Below, piece after piece: positions 1 through 9,121 of a stretch of 33,900 bases of DNA. Below the pieces are notes generated by a model that saw nothing but the letters and a program-made list of their open reading frames with translations, searched no databases and was not told where the DNA came from. A program made the position numbers and the translations under genes. The stretch is taken from contig NZ_LZGS01000023.1 of the NCBI RefSeq assembly GCF_001690495.1, positions 1-33,900 on the forward strand, in the 5' to 3' direction. This stretch comes from Gilliamella sp. App4-10. Lineage in GTDB: Bacteria > Pseudomonadota > Gammaproteobacteria > Enterobacterales > Orbaceae. Numbering within the stretch: the stretch's first letter is position 1; every line of letters starts with the position of its first letter.

Positions 1-391
<391 letters not shown>

Positions 392-531
392 AAAGTTTGA
401 TGCTCAATAACTGTCTCTGACATATTCAAATGAATCTTCAGTGTCACTTATCAAGACTTGATTCTTTTAAGTCCTTAGACTTTTAATTCTTTGTCTCGCA
501 AGTGCCCACACAGATTGTCTGTTTCTTCTTT

Positions 532-540
532 TTAAAGAGC
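532..540 (-). promoter_or_regulatory. rRNA boxA antitermination element in the 16S leader
   Basis: On the minus strand the leader reads GCTCTTTAA, the core of enterobacterial rrn boxA. It is followed about 15 nt later by CAGACAATCTGTGTGGGCAC (about 522-503), which matches the E. coli rrn leader. This is the NusB/NusE loading site that makes rRNA transcription resistant to Rho. It lies about 140 nt upstream of the mature 16S 5' end. Confidence 0.85.
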
Positions 541-601
541 TGACAGCTTCTATTCCTAATCAACATTTTGTTAATTTAGTTTGCTGTCTCAAGGGCTGCG
601 T

Positions 602-630
602 ATACTACGCTACACCTTTTAATTCGTCAA
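602..630 (-). promoter_or_regulatory. rrn promoter P2
   Basis: On the minus strand, TTGACG (630-625) and TAGTAT (607-602) are separated by exactly 17 bases. The -10 lies in GCGTAGTATACGC, a form common at gammaproteobacterial rrn and ribosomal promoters. It lies downstream of P1 and upstream of boxA, as expected for P2. Confidence 0.75.
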
Positions 631-711
631 GATCTTTTTTTCAATTTTTCGATCTTATTTTTTAACTCACTCACTGTCTGCTTGTCGCTGACTGCGTGTC
701 AGTGGATGCGC

Positions 712-739
712 ATTATAGGGGGTTTAAAAAATCATGCAA
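712..739 (-). promoter_or_regulatory. rrn promoter P1
   Basis: On the minus strand, TTGCAT (739-734) and a consensus TATAAT (717-712) are separated by 16 bases, the short spacer typical of rrn P1. The -10 is followed by GCGC, the G+C-rich discriminator tied to growth-rate and ppGpp control. The region just upstream (about 740-790) is rich in A and T tracts, consistent with an UP element. That last reading is inferred from composition only. Confidence 0.8.
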
Positions 740-982
740 GTATTAATTTCATTTTCTTCTCCGTTTGATTTTTTTTTGATCAAACAGTTCTAAAATTAGA
801 CTGAGCTTCAATATCTTCAGCTAAAATTACCAGATATTTTAAGGAATTCTTATTTGTATAAAATTTTAATAGCAGGATATGAGTGTTATTGTTCATGCAT
901 TATTTAATCGATATTAATACTACTTAAGTTATTTGAGTTTAGAGATCTTCTTTTAAAACGATATATTTAAATAAAGCGTTAA

Positions 983-1519
983 TTAAGATTCTGCTTTTAT
1001 TTTTTGGGGTAAATCCGCTAAACTATCAATTAACCAATCGGCTTGAGCCAATGTTTCTTCCGTTATCATATCACCTGTTTTTACTAGAACTGTCCTTTTA
1101 ACACCAGCGTGTCTGCCCGATAATAAGTCAGATACACGATCACCTACCATATAAGAATTAGCAATATCTATGTTCAATTCTTTTGCTGCAGTTTGAATCA
1201 TACCAGGATTTGGCTTACGACATTCACAAGTATCAACTAACGGGTCATGTGGACAATAATAAACGCCATCTAAATCAATGCCTCTATCTTGTAATGACCA
1301 ATCCATCCATTCAGTTAACGTGTGAAATTGTTCTTCAGTAAATTTATTTCTAGCAATACCTGATTGGTTGGTTGTGATAACTAACAAAAAACCCATTTTT
1401 TTGAGTTCTTGCATTGCATCAATGACACCATCAATAAAATGGAATTTATCAATTGTATGTACATAATTATAATCTATATTAATGGTACCATCTCGATCTA
1501 AAAAAATAGCAGGCTTCAT
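983..1519 (-). CDS. gmhB: D-glycero-beta-D-manno-heptose 1,7-bisphosphate 7-phosphatase
   Basis: This 178-residue protein removes the C7 phosphate of heptose bisphosphate in the cytoplasmic ADP-heptose pathway that feeds LPS inner-core synthesis. The HAD-phosphatase signature FLDRDGT lies at residues 6-12, with D8 as the expected nucleophile and D10 as general acid/base. The VITTNQSG motif is at about 47-54 and GDRVSD at 126-131. The GmhB-specific zinc loop is present as C89, H91, C98 and C100. The length is close to E. coli GmhB (about 190). The ATG at 1519 has an AAGGAAA-like ribosome site upstream. The gene sits directly upstream of the 16S promoters and diverges from metN, as in E. coli. 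Identification is confident. Confidence 0.95.
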   Translation of the reverse strand: MKPAIFLDRDGTINIDYNYVHTIDKFHFIDGVIDAMQELKKMGFLLVITTNQSGIARNKFTEEQFHTLTEWMDWSLQDRGIDLDGVYYCPHDPLVDTCECRKPNPGMIQTAAKELNIDIANSYMVGDRVSDLLSGRHAGVKRTVLVKTGDMITEETLAQADWLIDSLADLPQKIKAES

Positions 1520-1578
1520 GTTTACGCTTTTTCCTTTTTATGTAGCTATTACTCTAATCTTGCATAGAATATTATTGA

Positions 1579-1607
1579 TTGACTTAGATGTCTAGACGTC
1601 TTAATAT
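1579..1607 (+). promoter_or_regulatory. metNIQ promoter
   Basis: TTGACT (1579-1584) and TAATAT (1602-1607) are separated by exactly 17 bases. Transcription would start near 1614, about 23 nt before the metN ATG. The spacer is filled by two MetJ boxes, so repressor and RNA polymerase could not both bind. The promoter is read from sequence; repression is inferred. Confidence 0.7.
1586..1601 (+). promoter_or_regulatory. tandem MetJ boxes (methionine repressor operator)
   Basis: Two adjacent octets read AGATGTCT (1586-1593) and AGACGTCT (1594-1601). The MetJ consensus is AGACGTCT, so they match at 7/8 and 8/8. Two or more contiguous boxes are the minimum for cooperative MetJ-SAM binding. They lie between the -35 and -10 of metN, which matches known MetJ control of metNIQ in enterobacteria. 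Confidence 0.85.
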
Positions 1608-1636
1608 TCATTTATTCATCTTTTTCTTTATATATT

Positions 1637-2668
1637 ATGATACAACTACAACACATTTCGAAAACATTTGAGCATAATAAAACACCTATTTATGCTTTAA
1701 AAGATATTAATATCCATGTTCCTAAAGGGCAGGTTTATGGTGTTATTGGCAAATCTGGGGCAGGGAAAAGCACACTTATTCGCTGTATTAATCTACTTGA
1801 AAAACCAACTAGTGGTAAAATATTTTTCGATAATCAAGATATTACAAATCTATCAAATAGAAAATTAATTGAAATACGCCGAAAAATCAGCATGATTTTT
1901 CAACACTTCAATTTACTTTCCTCACGTACTGTATTTGATAATATCGCTTTTCCTCTTGAACTGAATAGAACACCTAAAGCAACAATAAAGCAAAAAGTAA
2001 ATGAGCTTATCGAGCTCGTGGGATTGACAGAGAAAGCAAATGTTTACCCAGCTAATTTATCAGGTGGCCAAAAACAACGTGTTGCTATTGCCAGAGCTTT
2101 AGCATGTGATCCCAAAGTACTATTGTGCGATGAAGCAACCAGTGCGCTTGATCCTGAAACGACCCGTTCAATTTTGGCATTATTGAAAGATATCAACCAA
2201 AAATTGGGACTAACCATTTTATTAATTACCCATGAAATGGATGTAGTAAAACAGATTTGTGACCAAGTTGCTGTTATCAGTGATGGCAAACTAGTTGAAC
2301 AATCATCAGTGGGTGAAATGTTTTCTAATGCGAAAACAGATATTGCGAGACAATTTATTCAATCAACCTTACACCTAAATATTCCTGATGATTATTTAAT
2401 AAGACTGTCGCCTGAACATAAAGAAGGACTCAATCCTTTATTACGCTTAGAGTTTACTGGGGTTTCTGTTGATTTACCTTTGTTATCACAAATCGCTAAA
2501 GAATTTGAGATTGAAAGTAACATTATTAGTGCGCAAATGGATTATGCCGGTGGAGTTAAATTTGGCTTAATGCTCGCTGAAATGAGAGGAAAAACCAAAA
2601 GTATGGCATCAGCAATTCAATTTCTAGAAAAAAATAAAACTAAAGTAGAGGTGCTTGGCTATGTTTGA
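1637..2668 (+). CDS. metN: methionine ABC transporter, ATP-binding protein MetN
   Basis: This is the cytoplasmic ATPase that powers L- and D-methionine import through MetI, with MetQ as binding protein. Its 343 residues equal the E. coli length, and the two align end to end. Walker [10 protein letters not shown] is at residues 38-46, the ABC signature LSGGQ at 141-145, Walker B VLLCDE at 161-166 and the switch histidine at about 199. The C-terminal NIL (ACT-like) domain, about 265-340, binds methionine and mediates transinhibition; it holds the conserved [12 protein letters not shown] stretch. No Shine-Dalgarno is visible before the ATG: the leader is about 23 nt and almost pure A/T. The 3' end overlaps metI by 8 nt. 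It is first in the metN-metI-metQ operon. Confidence 0.97.
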   Translation: MIQLQHISKTFEHNKTPIYALKDINIHVPKGQVYGVIGKSGAGKSTLIRCINLLEKPTSGKIFFDNQDITNLSNRKLIEIRRKISMIFQHFNLLSSRTVFDNIAFPLELNRTPKATIKQKVNELIELVGLTEKANVYPANLSGGQKQRVAIARALACDPKVLLCDEATSALDPETTRSILALLKDINQKLGLTILLITHEMDVVKQICDQVAVISDGKLVEQSSVGEMFSNAKTDIARQFIQSTLHLNIPDDYLIRLSPEHKEGLNPLLRLEFTGVSVDLPLLSQIAKEFEIESNIISAQMDYAGGVKFGLMLAEMRGKTKSMASAIQFLEKNKTKVEVLGYV

Positions 2669-3422
2669 TTTTATTCCTTCTTTTAAACCTTTCGAATCAC
2701 TATTTCGATATTTAACTCAATACAATTTTTGGACTGATTTTGTTGCTTTTTGTTCATCATTTAATGGTTTTAATGAAGCGATGCTATTCAAAATGGCACA
2801 AGCAACAGATGAAACCCTTTTTATGGTCATCTTATCAGGTTTTTGGGGAACGATAATTGGATTACCGATTGGCATCTTACTCTACACTACTCGTAAAGGA
2901 CAAATATTAGATTGTTATATTGGTAATAGTATTATTTCATTTATTACCAATGTATTTCGCTCAATCCCTTTTATCATATTAATTGTATGGATTATTCCTT
3001 TCACCACTATTTTAATGGGTACCTTTATTGGTAAACAAGCTGCAGTTGTACCATTAAGTATTGGCGTATCACCACTAATTGCACGTATGATTGAAAATGC
3101 TCTATTAGATGTGCCTAAAGGATTAATTGAAGCGGCTCGCTCAATGGGCGCAACACCGCTACAAATTATATATAAGGTTTTATTACCTGAGTCATTACCT
3201 GTAATTGTCAATAGTATGACAATTACCTTAATTACCTTGACAGGATACATTGCAATGGCTGGAGCCGTTGGCGCTGGAGGTCTTGGTCAACTTGCTATTC
3301 AATATGGTTACAACGGCTACAAGCCTGCTATAATGAACACAGTCTTAATTATATTAATTATTATTGTCTTTATTATTCAAATTATTGGTAATAGGATTGT
3401 TAAACGCGTTACACATCATTAA
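2661..3422 (+). CDS. metI: methionine ABC transporter, permease MetI
   Basis: This inner-membrane permease forms the channel of the methionine importer. The binding-protein-dependent permease domain is clear, with the EAA loop [12 protein letters not shown] that docks on MetN at about residues 158-169, and several hydrophobic segments. I chose the ATG at 2661 (253 residues) over an in-frame TTG at 2655 because GAGGTG lies 7 nt upstream; this start overlaps the end of metN, suggesting translational coupling. The protein is about 36 residues longer at the N-terminus than E. coli MetI (217). The extra part (about residues 1-38) is aromatic-rich and precedes the segment that aligns with the E. 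coli start. Confidence 0.95.
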   Translation: MFDFIPSFKPFESLFRYLTQYNFWTDFVAFCSSFNGFNEAMLFKMAQATDETLFMVILSGFWGTIIGLPIGILLYTTRKGQILDCYIGNSIISFITNVFRSIPFIILIVWIIPFTTILMGTFIGKQAAVVPLSIGVSPLIARMIENALLDVPKGLIEAARSMGATPLQIIYKVLLPESLPVIVNSMTITLITLTGYIAMAGAVGAGGLGQLAIQYGYNGYKPAIMNTVLIILIIIVFIIQIIGNRIVKRVTHH

Positions 3423-3437
3423 TTTTTGGAGAAACAT

Positions 3438-4340
3438 ATGTCTATTAAAAAGCTAGCCCTTATTAGCACATTGGTAAGTGCATTTTTTTTAACTGGTTGT
3501 GATAATAATAAACAACCAGTCGCAACAGATAATAAACCTGAGGAGCCAGCTAAAGTGAGCACGCTTAAAGTAGGTGTGATTTCAGGTCCTGAACAAGAAA
3601 TTGCCGAAGTTGTTAAACAACAAGCGAAAGATCTTTATAATCTAGATGTTGAACTCGTTATTTTTAACGATTACGTAACACCAAACCAAGCATTAAATGA
3701 TGGCTTAATTGAGCTCAATGCTTTCCAGCATAAGCCGTATTTAGATGAGCAAATGAAAGAGCGTGGCTATAAATTAGCTGTAGTAGGTAATTCATTTGTT
3801 TATCCTATTGCAAGCTATTCTCATAAATTAAAACCCATTGATGAATCAATGGAAACAGGGGAAGGTGTAAAAGTAACCTCACCACGTGGTGAAACCTTCT
3901 TCATTCCAGCTAATTCAACCATTGCCATTCCTAATGATCCAACAAACTTAGGCCGATCTTTACTTTTATTACAACATGAAGGAATGATTACAGTTGATAA
4001 ATCTAAAGGTTTACTGCCAACTGTTCTTGATATTACAAGCAATCCTTATAACTATAAGATCTTAGAACTAGAAGCGCCAATGTTACCTCGCTCATTGGAT
4101 GATGCACAAATTGATCTAGCGATCATCAATAACGCCTTTGCAGGACAAGCAAACTTAACGCCAAGCAAAGATGGAATTTTTGTTGAGGATAAAGAATCAC
4201 CTTATGTCAACATTATCGTTTCGCGTGAAGCTGATAAAGATAACGAAAACGTGAAAAACTTTGTTAAAGCATATCAAACTGATGCTGTTGCACAAAAAGC
4301 TGACCAAATTTTTAATGGCGGTGCAATTCGTGGTTGGTAA
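3438..4340 (+). CDS. metQ: methionine-binding lipoprotein MetQ
   Basis: This is the substrate-binding lipoprotein of the methionine importer (NlpA family), expected to be anchored in the inner membrane facing the periplasm. A classic lipoprotein signal ends in LTGC, giving lipidation at C21 after residues 1-20. The mature part aligns with the NlpA/MetQ fold (LKVGVISGPEQEI, VELVIFNDY, NAFQHKPYL). The ATG at 3438 (300 residues) is preferred to an in-frame TTG at 3426 because GGAG precedes it by about 6 nt and the signal peptide then starts normally with MSIKK. A short linker of about 25 polar residues (N, K, E, P) follows the cysteine, making it longer than E. coli MetQ (271). It is last in the operon. 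Confidence 0.96.
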   Translation: MSIKKLALISTLVSAFFLTGCDNNKQPVATDNKPEEPAKVSTLKVGVISGPEQEIAEVVKQQAKDLYNLDVELVIFNDYVTPNQALNDGLIELNAFQHKPYLDEQMKERGYKLAVVGNSFVYPIASYSHKLKPIDESMETGEGVKVTSPRGETFFIPANSTIAIPNDPTNLGRSLLLLQHEGMITVDKSKGLLPTVLDITSNPYNYKILELEAPMLPRSLDDAQIDLAIINNAFAGQANLTPSKDGIFVEDKESPYVNIIVSREADKDNENVKNFVKAYQTDAVAQKADQIFNGGAIRGW

Positions 4341-4371
4341 TAATCTACCACTAAAGATTGTTTAATATCTA

Positions 4372-4397
4372 TTCCGCCAATGTTTATATTGGCGGAA
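4372..4397 (+). terminator. hairpin after metQ, possible terminator
   Basis: TTCCGCCAAT (4372-4381) and ATTGGCGGAA (4388-4397) form a perfect 10-bp stem with a 6-nt loop. No U-tract follows (AATTAATG), so intrinsic termination is doubtful. It may instead stabilise the 3' end of the metNIQ message or act with Rho. Confidence 0.45.
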
Positions 4398-4468
4398 AAT
4401 TAATGTAAAAATAATAAATTAATTGAATTAAAAAAATCGCTACTTATCAATAAAATTATCATCGAATA

Positions 4469-5179
4469 ATGACATATCAAATTGAACCAATCGGCATTAT
4501 CCATTCACCTTATAGTGAAAAATTTGCCGTTCCAAGGCAACCCAATTTAGTTAGTGCAGGGCAAGGTGAACTTTATTTGTTAGCGCCTTATAATGATCCT
4601 ATCAGTGTTAAAGGATTAGAACAATTTTCACATTTATGGCTATTATTCCTATTTCACCATATTACTCCTGAAAAATGGGGATTAACGGTTCGTCCTCCTC
4701 GTTTAGGTGGTAATAAAACAATGGGCGTATTTGCCACAAGATCACCATTTAGACCTAATCATATTGGACTTTCAGCGGTAGAATTAAAAGATATTATTGT
4801 TGAAAATAAACAGGTAATTTTAAAATTAGGCAGCCTCGACTTAGTTGATGGTACACCCATTATTGATATCAAACCTTACCTTCCTTATTGTGATAGTCAT
4901 TCGGAAGCACATGCAGGATTCGCGCAATCCATTCCAGAAAAAAAACTAGCCGTAGCTTTTTCACAAAAGGCACAATTAGTTTTAGAGTTACAAAAACAAA
5001 ATTATCCACAACTCACGGAATTAATTACACAAGTGATTTCTCAAGATCCACGGCCTGCTTACAAGCAAAAGAACCTTAATGAACAAACTTATGGATTTAC
5101 ACTCTATCATTTTAATATTAAATGGAACATCATCAATCAATACGCTATTGTAGAGGATATCTGTGTAATTAGTAAATAA
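4469..5179 (+). CDS. trmO: tRNA (adenine(37)-N6)-methyltransferase TrmO
   Basis: TrmO (TsaA/YaeB family) uses S-adenosylmethionine to methylate N6 of threonylcarbamoyl-adenosine 37 in tRNA-Thr, improving decoding. Its 236 residues match E. coli TrmO (235). The N-terminal beta-barrel carries IGIIHSPYSEKFAVPRQP (8-25) and the SAM-site signature RSPFRPN (91-97). DLVDGTPIIDIKPYLPY follows at about 123-139, and the C-terminal domain has the typical DPRPAY at about 193. The neighbouring SAM/methionine-linked metNIQ is also next to this gene in E. coli (with rcsF between), so this is conserved synteny. The ATG at 4469 lacks a clear Shine-Dalgarno. Confidence 0.95.
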   Translation: MTYQIEPIGIIHSPYSEKFAVPRQPNLVSAGQGELYLLAPYNDPISVKGLEQFSHLWLLFLFHHITPEKWGLTVRPPRLGGNKTMGVFATRSPFRPNHIGLSAVELKDIIVENKQVILKLGSLDLVDGTPIIDIKPYLPYCDSHSEAHAGFAQSIPEKKLAVAFSQKAQLVLELQKQNYPQLTELITQVISQDPRPAYKQKNLNEQTYGFTLYHFNIKWNIINQYAIVEDICVISK

Positions 5180-5317
5180 ATACAATTTTTATTAGTATAA
5201 AGATATTAGATAACGATTTTAAACTAACAAATTTCTTATCATTTCAATGAAAAATAGTTTGTATCCTTTTTCCATTCTGTTAAATGGATACGGGCTTAAT
5301 TCCCTATATTTCACTTC

Positions 5318-5358
5318 ACCACTAAGGTTATGTATATGTATAATCTTAGTGGTATTTT
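5318..5358 (+). terminator. intrinsic terminator of trmO
   Basis: ACCACTAAG (5318-5326) pairs with CTTAGTGGT (5345-5353). Pairing continues inward through a G-U and four more pairs to an 8-nt loop, about 14 bp in all. ATTTTTAT follows on the plus strand. The opposite strand has no T-run after the stem, so it should not stop hslO transcripts. Confidence 0.75.
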
Positions 5359-5368
5359 TATATAAAAA

Positions 5369-6232
5369 TCAATGATTATATACGTTATGTTTGTTTTTCA
5401 TTTCAGCAATATCGATTGCATCGAATAGGTAATGCCTCCCACAATAATCGCAATGAATATCAATCTTACCCCCATCTTCCCTTAGAATTTCATCAATTTG
5501 ATTAGCTGGCAAAGTCATTAAGCTATCTTCACAACGCTGAGGTGAACATCCACACTTAAAAGTAATATCATGCGTTTCAAAAAGACGTATTTCCTCTTGA
5601 TTATATAGTCGATATAAAATCTCATCAGTGGAAAGCTGAAATAACTCATCACTCGTAATTGTCTCGGTTAATGTGCTAAAGTGTTCAAATGATTCAACTG
5701 TATTTTCATTAGCTGGTAAAACTTGTAATAAAATACCTGCTGCCATTGGCTTATTATCATGTACACCTATTTTCACAAATAAGCGTGTAGGAAGTTGCTC
5801 TGATTGCATAAAATAATTTTCGATACAACCAATAAGTGTATCTTTCTCTAGTCCAACGATGCCTTGATAACGTTCACCATGCTTTGGTGTAATAGTAATA
5901 ACAATATAACCATTGCCAACCATATCTTTAAGCGTAGCATCATCAGCAATATCACCGTTAACCCGAGCAATACCACGTAGCTGCTGTTGATCATTGCCAT
6001 TAACAACCGCTAAAGATAACGCACCATCACCTTGCAACTGAACAGCAATATCGCCTTCAAATTTTAATGTTGCCGTTAATAGGCTGGTTACAACCAATAA
6101 TTCACCAAGCAAATTTTGTACCGCAACTGGATAAGTATGATTATCTAAAATTGCCTGATATGTCTGTTCAAGACGAGTAATTTCACCACGAATAGGGTGA
6201 TTATCAAATAAAAATCGATTTAAAGTATCCAT
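5369..6232 (-). CDS. hslO: redox-regulated chaperone Hsp33
   Basis: Hsp33 is a cytoplasmic holdase switched on by oxidative unfolding: oxidation releases zinc from a C-terminal cysteine centre and exposes the client-binding surface. The four zinc ligands are visible as C227 and C229 (CGC) and C261 and C264 (CDYC), the family's CxC...CxxC pattern. The 287 residues are close to E. coli HslO (292). The N-terminal folding domain is about 1-180, with a linker helix region at about 180-225. The ATG at 6232 lies one base after the hslR stop, so the two genes should be co-transcribed and coupled, as in E. coli. An AAGGTAG ribosome site sits inside the end of hslR. Confidence 0.97.
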   Translation of the reverse strand: MDTLNRFLFDNHPIRGEITRLEQTYQAILDNHTYPVAVQNLLGELLVVTSLLTATLKFEGDIAVQLQGDGALSLAVVNGNDQQQLRGIARVNGDIADDATLKDMVGNGYIVITITPKHGERYQGIVGLEKDTLIGCIENYFMQSEQLPTRLFVKIGVHDNKPMAAGILLQVLPANENTVESFEHFSTLTETITSDELFQLSTDEILYRLYNQEEIRLFETHDITFKCGCSPQRCEDSLMTLPANQIDEILREDGGKIDIHCDYCGRHYLFDAIDIAEMKNKHNVYNH

Positions 6233-6233
6233 A

Positions 6234-6632
6234 TTAATTGTTGCTACCTTGTTGCCTATTATATTTAAATTTAATCAAATTACGCCGCTCCTTTTTATCC
6301 GGTCTTCTATCTGGATGTGGCATTGTCAATGCATTAAGCTTACGTGCTTGTGCTATTGCTTCTCGTTTAGCAATACTTTCAAGGGTTTCTTGATAAAGTT
6401 GTTGAGCTTCAATGGCCGTTCTTCGTTGTTCATTAATAGCTAAAATTTGAATTGTTTTTTGATCCGAACCTTGGCGAAGTGTTAAGATTGCACCAATTTC
6501 AACAATTTTACTTGGTTTAGTGCGTTGACCATTATAGTGCACTTTGCCACCTTCAACCATTTCGCGAGCTAATGATCGAGACTTATAAAATCTTGCCACC
6601 CAAAGCCATTTATCTAATCTTACAAGATCCAT
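6234..6632 (-). CDS. hslR: ribosome-associated heat shock protein Hsp15
   Basis: Hsp15 is a small S4-type RNA-binding protein that recognises stalled 50S subunits carrying peptidyl-tRNA after heat stress. It has 132 residues, against 133 in E. coli. The S4 domain spans about residues 3-65 ([19 protein letters not shown], then [11 protein letters not shown]). A basic, alpha-helical tail rich in K and R follows ([14 protein letters not shown]). A strong AGGAGAT ribosome site lies just before the ATG at 6632. It is followed immediately by hslO, the normal partner. In E. coli the pair lies downstream of igaA and yrfG; here a YicH-like gene takes that place. Confidence 0.96.
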   Translation of the reverse strand: MDLVRLDKWLWVARFYKSRSLAREMVEGGKVHYNGQRTKPSKIVEIGAILTLRQGSDQKTIQILAINEQRRTAIEAQQLYQETLESIAKREAIAQARKLNALTMPHPDRRPDKKERRNLIKFKYNRQQGSNN

Positions 6633-6691
6633 TATCTCCTCATATTACTTATTATTGAGTTTGTTTTATACTCAAATGCACATAATACTTT

Positions 6692-6722
6692 AAACATCTT
6701 AACTAGTTATATAAGGATGTTT
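6692..6722. terminator. weak hairpin between the yicH-like gene and hslR
   Basis: AAACATC (6692-6698) pairs with GATGTTT (6716-6722), and a TTA/TAA step inside extends it past one bulged G. Neither strand has a long U-tract after it. It might separate the yicH-like gene from the heat-shock pair, but the support is slight. Confidence 0.25.
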
Positions 6723-6731
6723 TTGTAAAAA

Positions 6732-8342
6732 TCAATGTTCAAAATTGATGATATAATCATTCCCATTTGTAGTAAATTTACCTGAAAAATTAAATGGTTG
6801 TAATTTACCATGTAAATTAACTGAATAACTCATCGCTTTCGGCGGTTGTTTTACCAGTTTCCAATTTTCTAGCAACAAACTTGTTATACCATAAGCATTA
6901 AATTGCAAAGATAACGATTCATTTTGAGATAGATCAACTTTTGCTTCAGCCTCAATCATTCCACCATTAACTAATGAGCTAAAAGTTAACAAAGCATGAT
7001 TTTCAGAATCAAATTTTAGAACAAGATCTGGATAACGAATATCAATTCGATTAAATGAACCTTTTTCTGATTTAAAAAAAACAGCTCCTGAAAATATGCC
7101 GAATTTTTGCTCTTTCGCTAAAGTGATATCTGAGCCTGAAGCTTGAAAATTATACAAACTAAAAGGGAAATCACTCTGTTTTCTAATTATCAAACTTTGA
7201 AAAATATCAAGCTTATCAACTTTAATATACCTAAACATCCTCGGTAATGCAGATAATTCTAACTTTTCAGGAAGTTCATAATTAATATCCGATAACGTTA
7301 ATTGATCTATATGTAAGGCATTATCTTTCCACTTTCCAACAAAATTGATACTACCTTTATTCCATTTTGCTAGTACTTTTTGAATCGTCACCTCTTGGTC
7401 GTGGGATGATAATTGGGCTAATACCGATGAAAATAACTCATCATGCCAAACAACATGATCAGCAGTAAAAGCTAAAGAACTTTGTTCAAAATGCCACTGC
7501 TCATCATAACGAAGATTAGTGGCTTCAATATTGCCCTTTTCCATTAAAAAATTGGGTAACTGAATACTACTTTCCAATATTGATAATTGTTTGATCGTCA
7601 ACTTTGGTAGAACATGAGAATATTTATTAAGAAAATCATCTTCCGTTGATTGCCAGTTTATATTGCAAAGCTTCAATTGTTCAATATTTAAACTGTTATC
7701 TGCAAGAATTTTTAATTTACTGACAAAAAAACCTTCATTAATATTTCCACCAAAATTAGTCATGGTTGTAACACCATCTCGATGGAATCCTTGAATCAGT
7801 AGTGATTTTATTGGGATTTGATTTACTAAAACTTCTTGCGACGTAAAATCAAATTGGTATTTATCCGCTCCTGATGTAGCAAAGGGTTTAATGCCTCCAT
7901 TGATTTGGGTCAATGAAAGTTTATCCTTCCCATTATTAACCAGAATATTAGTAGTTGCATTGACAAATTTTAACGTATTGGTTGAAAAGTCATAATGACC
8001 AAATTGAGTATCATTAATATTCATATTTCCATTAATGACTATAACATAGTTAAAATGTGCTAATTGCCAAAGATTACTTTTATCCAATCCTACAACTAAT
8101 TTAGGAACATTAACAATCTCTTGCCTATTATTACTGACAACAACATCATCAAAAACTAATTCGTAGAAATTTGAAAAAGAGTGATGAACCCTGCCAATTG
8201 AAATTGTATACGTACTCAATTTGGATAATTGCTGACTGATTACTTTAGCACCCAACGAAGTTTGTATAACAAAATAAGACAACAATATAAAAAACCAAAT
8301 AATGGATAAAAAGATGATTATGTAAAATCGTAATCGTCGCAT
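6732..8342 (-). CDS. yicH: AsmA-family inner-membrane protein, YicH-like
   Basis: This 536-residue protein has one N-terminal membrane segment (about residues 5-27) and a long periplasmic region dominated by beta-strands, the AsmA-like layout. The N-terminus (VIQTSLGAKVISQQLSK, then FDDVVV) and the later INGGIKPF and TNFGG stretches align with my recollection of E. coli YicH (569 residues), as does the order of segments through to the C-terminus. AsmA-like proteins are thought to help move lipids between membranes or support outer-membrane assembly. The exact role of YicH is unknown, so no substrate is assigned. No Shine-Dalgarno is visible before the ATG at 8342. The gene lies upstream of hslR on the same strand with a 99-bp gap. 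Confidence 0.8.
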   Translation of the reverse strand: MRRLRFYIIIFLSIIWFFILLSYFVIQTSLGAKVISQQLSKLSTYTISIGRVHHSFSNFYELVFDDVVVSNNRQEIVNVPKLVVGLDKSNLWQLAHFNYVIVINGNMNINDTQFGHYDFSTNTLKFVNATTNILVNNGKDKLSLTQINGGIKPFATSGADKYQFDFTSQEVLVNQIPIKSLLIQGFHRDGVTTMTNFGGNINEGFFVSKLKILADNSLNIEQLKLCNINWQSTEDDFLNKYSHVLPKLTIKQLSILESSIQLPNFLMEKGNIEATNLRYDEQWHFEQSSLAFTADHVVWHDELFSSVLAQLSSHDQEVTIQKVLAKWNKGSINFVGKWKDNALHIDQLTLSDINYELPEKLELSALPRMFRYIKVDKLDIFQSLIIRKQSDFPFSLYNFQASGSDITLAKEQKFGIFSGAVFFKSEKGSFNRIDIRYPDLVLKFDSENHALLTFSSLVNGGMIEAEAKVDLSQNESLSLQFNAYGITSLLLENWKLVKQPPKAMSYSVNLHGKLQPFNFSGKFTTNGNDYIINFEH

Positions 8343-8506
8343 AAATAAATTTAATTGTTATAATGAACCGTTAATAATTACATTACGATAACCGATTTTA
8401 ACCAAAATAACACCTCATTTTCAGTATAAATGATTTGTTATTAAACTAATTTTACAGTTAAGATATAAATATTAACTATGAAGTTTTTAAATAATTAACA
8501 GAACAA

Positions 8507-8534
8507 TTCACTGTCCCTTTCTTTGGATTAAGAT
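8507..8534 (+). promoter_or_regulatory. candidate greA promoter
   Basis: TTCACT (8507-8512), a 16-base spacer and TAAGAT (8529-8534) precede greA by about 50 bases. The match is moderate and other pairs in this AT-rich 242-bp divergent gap are possible. I see no other feature in 8343-8584. Confidence 0.35.
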
Positions 8535-8584
8535 AAAGGATAGTTATTTTTGATTTACCATAAGTAAGAACGGGAGATACCTAG

Positions 8585-9061
8585 ATGAAACAAATCCCAA
8601 TGACAGTAAAGGGAGCTGAACTATTACGTGCCGAACTAGAAGAGTTAAAAAATGTCAAAAGACCACAAATAACAGCAGCCATAGCTGAAGCAAGAGCGCA
8701 TGGCGATTTAAAAGAAAATGCTGAATACCATGCAGCAAGAGAACAGCAAGGTTTTTGTGAAGGTCGTATTCAAGAAATCGAAGGCAAATTATCACAAGCA
8801 CAAATTATTGATATCACCAAAGTAAAAAATACTGGACGTATTATTTTTGGTGCAACAGTAACAGTCATAAATATTGAAACTGACGAAGAAACAACCTATC
8901 GCATTGTCGGAGATGATGAAGCTGACTACAGACAAAATCTTATTTCTGTCAACTCTCCAATTGCCAGAGGCTTAATTGGCAAAGAAGACGGTGATACAGT
9001 ACAAATTAAAACGCCGGGTGGTGATGTAGAATTTGATATCGTTAAGGTTGAATATATCTAA
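8585..9061 (+). CDS. greA: transcript cleavage factor GreA
   Basis: GreA enters the secondary channel of RNA polymerase and makes backtracked complexes cleave their 3' RNA. Its 158 residues equal E. coli GreA, and the alignment is near-continuous. The N-terminal coiled coil (about 1-75) carries the acidic tip [13 protein letters not shown] at 39-51 with the catalytic D41 and E44. The C-terminal FKBP-like domain (about 80-158) includes the conserved [20 protein letters not shown] lies 8 nt before the ATG. It converges with yhbY, separated by a hairpin that can serve both strands. The greA-yhbY-rlmE-ftsH order is enterobacterial. Confidence 0.98.
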   Translation: MKQIPMTVKGAELLRAELEELKNVKRPQITAAIAEARAHGDLKENAEYHAAREQQGFCEGRIQEIEGKLSQAQIIDITKVKNTGRIIFGATVTVINIETDEETTYRIVGDDEADYRQNLISVNSPIARGLIGKEDGDTVQIKTPGGDVEFDIVKVEYI

Positions 9062-9094
9062 TATTGAATATCATCAACAAAGGCACATAAACAA

Positions 9095-9118
9095 ACAGGG
9101 CACATAGCCCTGTTGTTG
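9095..9118. terminator. bidirectional terminator between greA and yhbY
   Basis: ACAGGGC (9095-9101) and GCCCTGT (9107-9113) form a 7-bp stem with a 5-nt loop. TGTTGTATTTATTT follows on the plus strand, and TTGTTTATGTG follows on the minus strand. It lies between convergent genes only 60 bp apart, which favours use in both directions. Confidence 0.65.
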
Positions 9119-9121
9119 TAT

